Shown here piece by piece: positions 6,215 through 6,678 of a DNA stretch of 6,678 nucleotides (position 1 is the stretch's first letter; each line of letters begins with the position of its first letter). The stretch comes from a bacterium (GTDB taxonomy: Bacteria; Chloroflexota; Dormibacteria; Aeolococcales; Aeolococcaceae). Position numbers and translations under genes: made by a program. Location of the stretch: contig JAJZMA010000214.1 in the NCBI GenBank assembly GCA_021850405.1, positions 480-7,157 of the forward strand. Direction: 5' to 3'. Under the pieces are notes generated by a model. It made no database searches. It saw nothing but the letters and a program-made list of their open reading frames with translations, and was not told where the DNA came from.

Positions 6215-6242
6215 TGGGTCACGAACTTTCACCCAGCTCCAC
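6215..6242 (-). repeat. Right terminal inverted repeat of the IS630-family element
   Basis: It starts with TGGGTCACGAA and ends with CCCAGCTCCAC, complementary to the left end. It begins two bases after the transposase stop codon (6210-6212), so the transposase gene is packed against the end of the element. TA follows at 6243-6244. Confidence 0.88.
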
Positions 6243-6244
6243 TA

Positions 6245-6359
6245 GGTGCGAATCTCGCTCTATGAGAGAACATGCGCCGACGGTTGTCGGCATCTCAGGG
6301 AGGTTCATGTATCCCCGCTCTCCGGGGTGACGGGGGCAGTAACCAAAGGCGCGTCCCAT
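6245..6359. other. Short host remnant between two insertion elements, with two GC-rich hairpins
   Basis: This 115-bp stretch lies between the IS630 right flank and the presumed IS701 end. It has a perfect hairpin GCCGAC-GGTT-GTCGGC (6276-6291), with outer TGAGA/TCTCA arms (6263-6267 and 6293-6297), and a second, CCCCG-CTCTC-CGGGG (6313-6327). Neither is followed by a T tract. The second, read on the minus strand together with the following ATACATGAACC, has the layout of a type I-E CRISPR repeat but occurs only once. No gene is supported. Confidence 0.4.
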
Positions 6360-6363
6360 CTAG

Positions 6364-6678
6364 TACTACAGCGACGGTTATGGCGGTCCTCCGGGGTGGT
6401 CCTGAAGCCATCGTTTGCGGTGGGAAGCTGTCGCAACCGCCTTACGCTGCTGTTGATGGAGAAGCCACGCAATAGCTGTGTCCACAGTCCACTCTGTCGC
6501 GGGGAGAACGGCGCGGAGCAACTCCCGTATCTCGGGAACGCTGGCGGGTGCTTTTTTTTCCCCATTTCCACTGCACCTGCTTGAGAAATGCCAGCGCCAT
6601 CATCGACATCGTAATGTGGTTGTACCATCCCCGGTATTGCGTCACCTCGTAGTGGTCCAGCCCCACTTCCCCTTTTGC
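6364..6678 (-). mobile_element. Partial IS701-family element running off the right edge
   Basis: The element is called from the transposase fragment it contains. Its end is placed after CTAG at 6360-6363, because IS701-group elements duplicate a 4-bp YTAR target, and the following TACTACAGCGACG reads inward as a plausible terminus just past the transposase stop. The other end is outside the window, so neither the inverted repeat nor the duplication can be checked. Confidence 0.45.
6378..6678 (-). pseudogene. IS701-family transposase, C-terminal part, frame broken at a run of eight A
   Basis: Reading on the minus strand from the edge, the frame encodes [20 protein letters not shown] and then [12 protein letters not shown], which is the conserved C-terminal region of IS701-type DDE transposases (the EVxxxxGWYRHITL motif). 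After Trp-Gly-Lys-Lys the frame changes quality at eight A (T run at 6552-6559 on the plus strand) and would stop at about 6442. Skipping one A restores the family's C-terminus: [18 protein letters not shown] then [21 protein letters not shown], with a TAA at 6380-6378. The copy is therefore frameshifted by one base, or depends on transcriptional slippage at the A run. The N-terminal and catalytic parts lie outside the window. Confidence 0.75.

Larger units (their letters stand above)
4713..6242 (+). mobile_element. IS630-family element with a divergent passenger gene (1,530 bp between TA dinucleotides)
   Basis: The ends are 28-bp inverted repeats, 4713-4740 against 6215-6242, identical at 24 of 28 positions. 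Both are flanked by TA (4711-4712 and 6243-6244), as expected for IS630/Tc1-type elements, which insert at and duplicate TA. The flanking C and G extend the symmetry to CTAG. Inside are the IS630 transposase on the plus strand and a 111-residue protein on the minus strand, divergently arranged around a 74-bp control region. Most IS630 elements carry only the transposase, so the second gene is unusual. Both frames are intact, which suggests a recent or maintained copy. Confidence 0.87.

Noticed and set aside
6245..6260. GGTGCGAATCTCG resembles the T-arm of a tRNA gene next to the IS630 end.
   Set aside because: The stem bases do not pair properly, and no acceptor, D or anticodon arm can be built around it.
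6298..6330. GGGAGG followed closely by ATG and a seven-codon frame (MYPRSPG).
   Set aside because: The spacing of three bases is too short for a good ribosome site, no gene follows in the same direction, and the peptide overlaps the GC-rich hairpin.
6305..6628. Minus-strand open frame of 107 codons across the IS701 fragment.
   Set aside because: It is the third frame; the family motifs lie in the other two frames on either side of the A run.

Overview
The window looks like an accessory, insertion-sequence-rich stretch of a moderately GC-rich bacterial chromosome. Three transposase families (IS1634-like, IS630, IS701) within 6.7 kb, a Trp-Asn-Gly repeat lipoprotein, and two genes with a -10-like box directly before the start codon suggest a Ktedonobacteria-type Chloroflexota or a similar large-genome soil bacterium. 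This placement comes from gene content and style only; no marker gene is present.

Layout, left to right. (1) Bases 1-489 hold a hypothetical ORF that is open at the window edge. (2) Bases 686-2563 are a complete IS1634-like element: a 571-aa transposase with a visible DDE triad, 14-bp perfect terminal inverted repeats, inner conserved blocks at both ends, and a likely 6-bp target duplication with one mismatch. (3) It ends 22 bp before the start codon of a secreted lipoprotein gene (2586-3725), which encodes a Thr/Pro linker and seven WAVG...EQWNGS...W repeats. These fit a seven-bladed beta-propeller closed by its N-terminal strand, with one CX5C pair per blade. (4) Bases 3726-4073 show no gene. 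(5) Bases 4074-4649 encode a RimJ/RimL-type GNAT acetyltransferase. (6) Bases 4711-6244 are an IS630-family element with 28-bp imperfect inverted repeats and flanking TA. It carries its transposase (+) and, divergently, a 111-aa protein (-) whose last codons and stop lie inside the left inverted repeat. (7) The right edge holds the 3' end of an IS701-family transposase on the minus strand. Its reading frame is broken at a run of eight A.

The main observation is the IS630 element. Its repeats enclose a non-transposase gene with its own strong ribosome binding site, and the divergent 74-bp control region carries a direct repeat and a dyad. It therefore looks like an insertion sequence with a captured or maintained passenger gene. 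The other genes do not form an operon; they appear to be separate cargo and host genes around the insertions.
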